Shown here in pieces: positions 61,759 to 64,000 of a DNA stretch of 64,000 bases. Under the pieces are notes generated by a model. The model was not told the DNA's origin. It saw nothing but the letters and a program-made list of their open reading frames with translations, and did not search any database. The position numbers and the translations under genes are program-made. Every line of letters begins with the position of its first letter. The first letter of the stretch is position 1. This DNA is from G963668345 sp965226215 (GTDB taxonomy: Bacteria > Acidobacteriota > Terriglobia > Bryobacterales > UBA6623), in contig CBDDCH010000002.1 of assembly GCA_965226215.1 (NCBI GenBank), forward strand, positions 3,658,001-3,722,000, written 5' to 3'.

Positions 61759-62496
61759 CTAAGCATTCGTCCCGCCGTCCGCATTGATACACGCCCCTGT
61801 CAAATAACTGCTTTGCGGTCCCGCCAAAAACGCGACCAGCTCTGCGATCTCGTCCGGCTTGCCGTAGCGGCCCAACGCCGTGCGGGGTGTCAAGAGGTCC
61901 GCAAATGGGCCTTGGGCAGGGTTCATGTCCGTATCAATCGGCCCAGGCTGAACACAGTTCACGGTGATCCCCTGGGGGCCGAGGTCCCGCGCCCAAGCCC
62001 GGGTCAAACCTGCTACGGCGAACTTGCTCATGGTGTAAAGCCCCAAGTTCGCTAGTGGCATACTTTCCCCGAAAATACTTCCGATGTTGATGATCCGGCC
62101 TCCTTCTCCCATAACCTTGGCCGCCGACCGCGAGACGACGAAAACACCTCGAATGTTGACATTCACGGCGCGATCGAATTCCTCGTCGGTCGTCTCTTCA
62201 AGAGACGCGGACGACAATACGCCGGCATTGTTGACCAAGATGTCGAGTCTGCCGAAACGCTCGACGACCTTGTCTACCAACCCCGCCGCATCTTTCGCAT
62301 TCCCCGAGTCCGCCTGCACCGCTTCTGCCTCAACGCCTTTCTCGCAACAGGCTGCCGCCACAGTTTCAGCCGCCTCCGCCGACTGCGAGTACGTTATCGC
62401 CATGTTGGCGCCGTCAGCAGCCAGCCGCCGGGCGATTGACGCCCCTATGCCCCGGGCGCCGCCCGTGACCAGCGCCGTTTTCCCCTGCAAGCTCAT
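61759..62496 (-). CDS. Short-chain dehydrogenase/reductase (FabG-like)
   Basis: A 245-residue SDR. NAD(P)-binding TGGARGIG at 12-19, NNAG at about 90, catalytic Ser in IINIGSIFGES and Tyr/Lys in YTMSKFAVAG, and PGPIDTDMNP after. The C-terminal GACINADGG is the usual FabG-type ending. The sequence is close to 3-oxoacyl-ACP reductases and to glucose/ribitol dehydrogenases; the substrate cannot be set. Its start is ATG 62496. Confidence 0.85.
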   Translation of the reverse strand: MSLQGKTALVTGGARGIGASIARRLAADGANMAITYSQSAEAAETVAAACCEKGVEAEAVQADSGNAKDAAGLVDKVVERFGRLDILVNNAGVLSSASLEETTDEEFDRAVNVNIRGVFVVSRSAAKVMGEGGRIINIGSIFGESMPLANLGLYTMSKFAVAGLTRAWARDLGPQGITVNCVQPGPIDTDMNPAQGPFADLLTPRTALGRYGKPDEIAELVAFLAGPQSSYLTGACINADGGTNA

Positions 62497-62538
62497 TTCC
62501 CCTCCTTGACGGTCCCCGGGTTTGGCGAGTCGAAAACA

Positions 62539-64000
62539 TTAGTTGTTGCTGATGCAGAACAACTCGTCCTGGCTGCGCAGGAAAAGATCGCCACCAACGA
62601 TCACGGGCGAGGAAACGAACATCTCCTCGCCCATCTTGTTCGTTGCCAGAACTTCGTAGGTCTTGCCGAGCTTGAGAACGATTACGTCGCCTTCTTCACT
62701 GGCAAGATAGAGCTTGCCGTTTGCCGCGACCGGAGATGCCTTGAACGAGTAGGCCTCGGGCAACCGCTGCTGGTGGTAAAACTTCTCGCCGCTCTTGGCG
62801 TCCAACGCACTCACCATCCCGCGGTCAGTCACGAAGTACAGAATCCCGTTGTGCAACACCGGTGAGGCTGTGTAGGAATTGCCTTTCTGGTTTGTCCACT
62901 TGACGTAGTCCGGGTTGTCGGTCAGATCTCCTTCGCCGCCGAGCTTGACGGCCATCGTGTTCCCGTCACGCCACCCGGTCATGGCAATCACCATTTCGTT
63001 TTCGACGTTCACAACGGCCGGAATCGCGTTGCCACCGAGTCCGCCCGCTTCCCAGATCAAATCGCCGTTCTCGAGATCATAGGCCCGAATGCGGGTCGAA
63101 CTCGTGATGAGCTGCTTCTGCCCGTCGTACTCCACAACGATCGGTTGCGGCCAACTGCTATGCTCGTCGCGCTCGGCTCGCCAGAGCTCTTTGCCGCTCC
63201 GTTTGTCCAGCACAACGATGTAAGACTGGCCTTCATGGTCGTTTTGGATCACCAGGTGGTTTCCGTGGACGACCGGAGCAATGCCCTCGCCGAATGCCAT
63301 CCGCATCTGAAGCTGGCCGAGGTCCTTCTTCCATTTGAGGTTACCCGCGAGGTCATAGGCGTAGAAGCCCCGCGAACCGAAATTCACGTAAAGCGTCTCC
63401 CCGTCGATCAGCGGTGAGTTCGACGCGAAGCTGCCGTATTGGCGGTGGTAGCCCTCGTGCGGCGTCTGCTCGGTCGCCGTCCTCTCCCAAAGAACTTTTC
63501 CCGAGTTCTTGTCGATCGCCATCACGACGAATTTGTGGTTGACCAATAGGCGCGAACCACCACCGGGGCCACGACCACCGAAGCCGCCACGCCGGCCACC
63601 GGGCCCGCCGCCCGGCCCTCGGCCGCCAAAGGCCTCTCGCATGATGGCACGGAACTTTCCGCGCTCCTCATCGTTGAGTTCCCACGGACCCCGGCCTTTG
63701 AGAAGTTCCTGGGCCTTCTTGCGCTGCTCTTCGGGCAGCCGCTCCAAAAAGCGGCTGAAATCGAAGCCTCCGCCACCCGGGCCACCGGGACCTCTGGGTC
63801 CCCGCGCGCCTCCAGGGGGGCCGCCTGGACCGCCGGGGCGTCCTCCACGGCCCTCCGCCGCGGCTTCCGGAATGGGTTCGGTGGGTACGGCTGTCGTGAC
63901 GAAAATCGTGTCACCCCAGATCACTGGCGTCGAGTTGCCCTTGCCGGGGATTTTGATCCGCCACTTGACGTTCTCGGTATCCGAGAAATGCAATGGAGCG
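62539..64000 (-). CDS. PQQ-type beta-propeller protein with a Gly-rich insert, 5' end outside window
   Basis: An eight-bladed PQQ-like propeller, open at the right window edge (the frame continues upstream as APLHFSDTENVKWRIKIPGK). Blades include YAYDLAGNLKWKKDLGQLQM, YIVVLDKRSGKELWRAERDE and RAYDLENGDLIWEAGGLGGN. Between blades, about 20-150 residues from the window edge, there is an insert of about 110 residues: a Gly/Pro/Arg-rich run, then FSRFLERLPEEQRKKAQELL and a second helical stretch (DEERGKFRAIMREAFGG), then more Gly/Arg-rich sequence. Such proteins are usually secreted or periplasmic and often lack a bound cofactor. No signal is visible because the start is missing. Confidence 0.75.
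   Translation of the reverse strand, partial: APLHFSDTENVKWRIKIPGKGNSTPVIWGDTIFVTTAVPTEPIPEAAAEGRGGRPGGPGGPPGGARGPRGPGGPGGGGFDFSRFLERLPEEQRKKAQELLKGRGPWELNDEERGKFRAIMREAFGGRGPGGGPGGRRGGFGGRGPGGGSRLLVNHKFVVMAIDKNSGKVLWERTATEQTPHEGYHRQYGSFASNSPLIDGETLYVNFGSRGFYAYDLAGNLKWKKDLGQLQMRMAFGEGIAPVVHGNHLVIQNDHEGQSYIVVLDKRSGKELWRAERDEHSSWPQPIVVEYDGQKQLITSSTRIRAYDLENGDLIWEAGGLGGNAIPAVVNVENEMVIAMTGWRDGNTMAVKLGGEGDLTDNPDYVKWTNQKGNSYTASPVLHNGILYFVTDRGMVSALDAKSGEKFYHQQRLPEAYSFKASPVAANGKLYLASEEGDVIVLKLGKTYEVLATNKMGEEMFVSSPVIVGGDLFLRSQDELFCISNN

Noticed and set aside
61346..61792. 148-codon minus-strand frame upstream of the SDR
   Set aside because: It crosses the repeat-rich gap and the 3' end of the SDR gene; the coded sequence follows the repeats.

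Overview
The window looks like a chromosomal segment of a diderm, Gram-negative bacterium, most likely an acidobacterium or close relative. The evidence is a lipid A operon (fabZ-lpxA-lpxI plus a Gfo/Idh/MocA oxidoreductase and a TonB-like protein), the futalosine menaquinone gene mqnD, a B12-type methylmalonyl-CoA mutase large chain, scpA/scpB, many secreted beta-propeller and HEAT proteins, and a high load of dispersed palindromic repeats in a GC-rich background. The phylum is inferred from gene content; there is no rRNA or other phylogenetic marker in the window, and I found no convincing tRNA and no CRISPR array.

Layout. 0-10 kb: a partial IS1380 element cutting a membrane-protein gene, two tandem divergent Nramp-type transporters, a frameshifted secreted lectin-like gene, an RraA-like gene, a class V aminotransferase and a SMP-30-type lipoprotein, separated by hairpin repeats. 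10-21 kb: methyltransferase, fumC, then a three-gene Tad/TadE/TadE-like pilus-type operon into which two insertion sequences (IS1380 and IS1595) have jumped, each with a readable target duplication; then an RpoD-like sigma factor and a PRC-barrel protein. 21-27 kb: M20 peptidase diverging from fabZ-lpxA-lpxI-gfo-tonB, an overlapping envelope operon. 27-34 kb: an IS3 element inside a palindromic repeat, SDR, class III aminotransferase, phytanoyl-CoA dioxygenase, frameshifted FAD oxidoreductase. 34-43 kb: receiver-like protein, mqnD, HEAT-repeat protein, a penicillin-binding-protein remnant, and a secreted two-gene unit ending in a matrixin-like metalloprotease with a frameshift in a G9 tract.

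42-53 kb: endonuclease-type mutL, an AbrB/RelE toxin-antitoxin pair, nadD-obgE, a dicarboxylate/glutamate symporter, a FecR-domain protein, and two genes typical of PQQ-dependent alcohol oxidation (YVTN propeller and ABC-type binding protein). 53-64 kb: IS110 remnant with its 5' hairpin region, a membrane Ser/Thr kinase homologue lacking the catalytic Asp, a LolA-like protein, methylmalonyl-CoA mutase, an intact IS630 element beside a hairpin repeat, scpA-scpB, SDR and a PQQ-propeller protein running off the end.

Genes that clearly work together are the lipid A operon, nadD-obgE, scpA-scpB, the toxin-antitoxin pair and the tad genes. Three genes (at about 5250, 33047 and 39852) are broken by apparent single-base losses, two of them in clear homopolymer runs. 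These could be real decay, phase variation or assembly error, and should be checked on reads before being interpreted.
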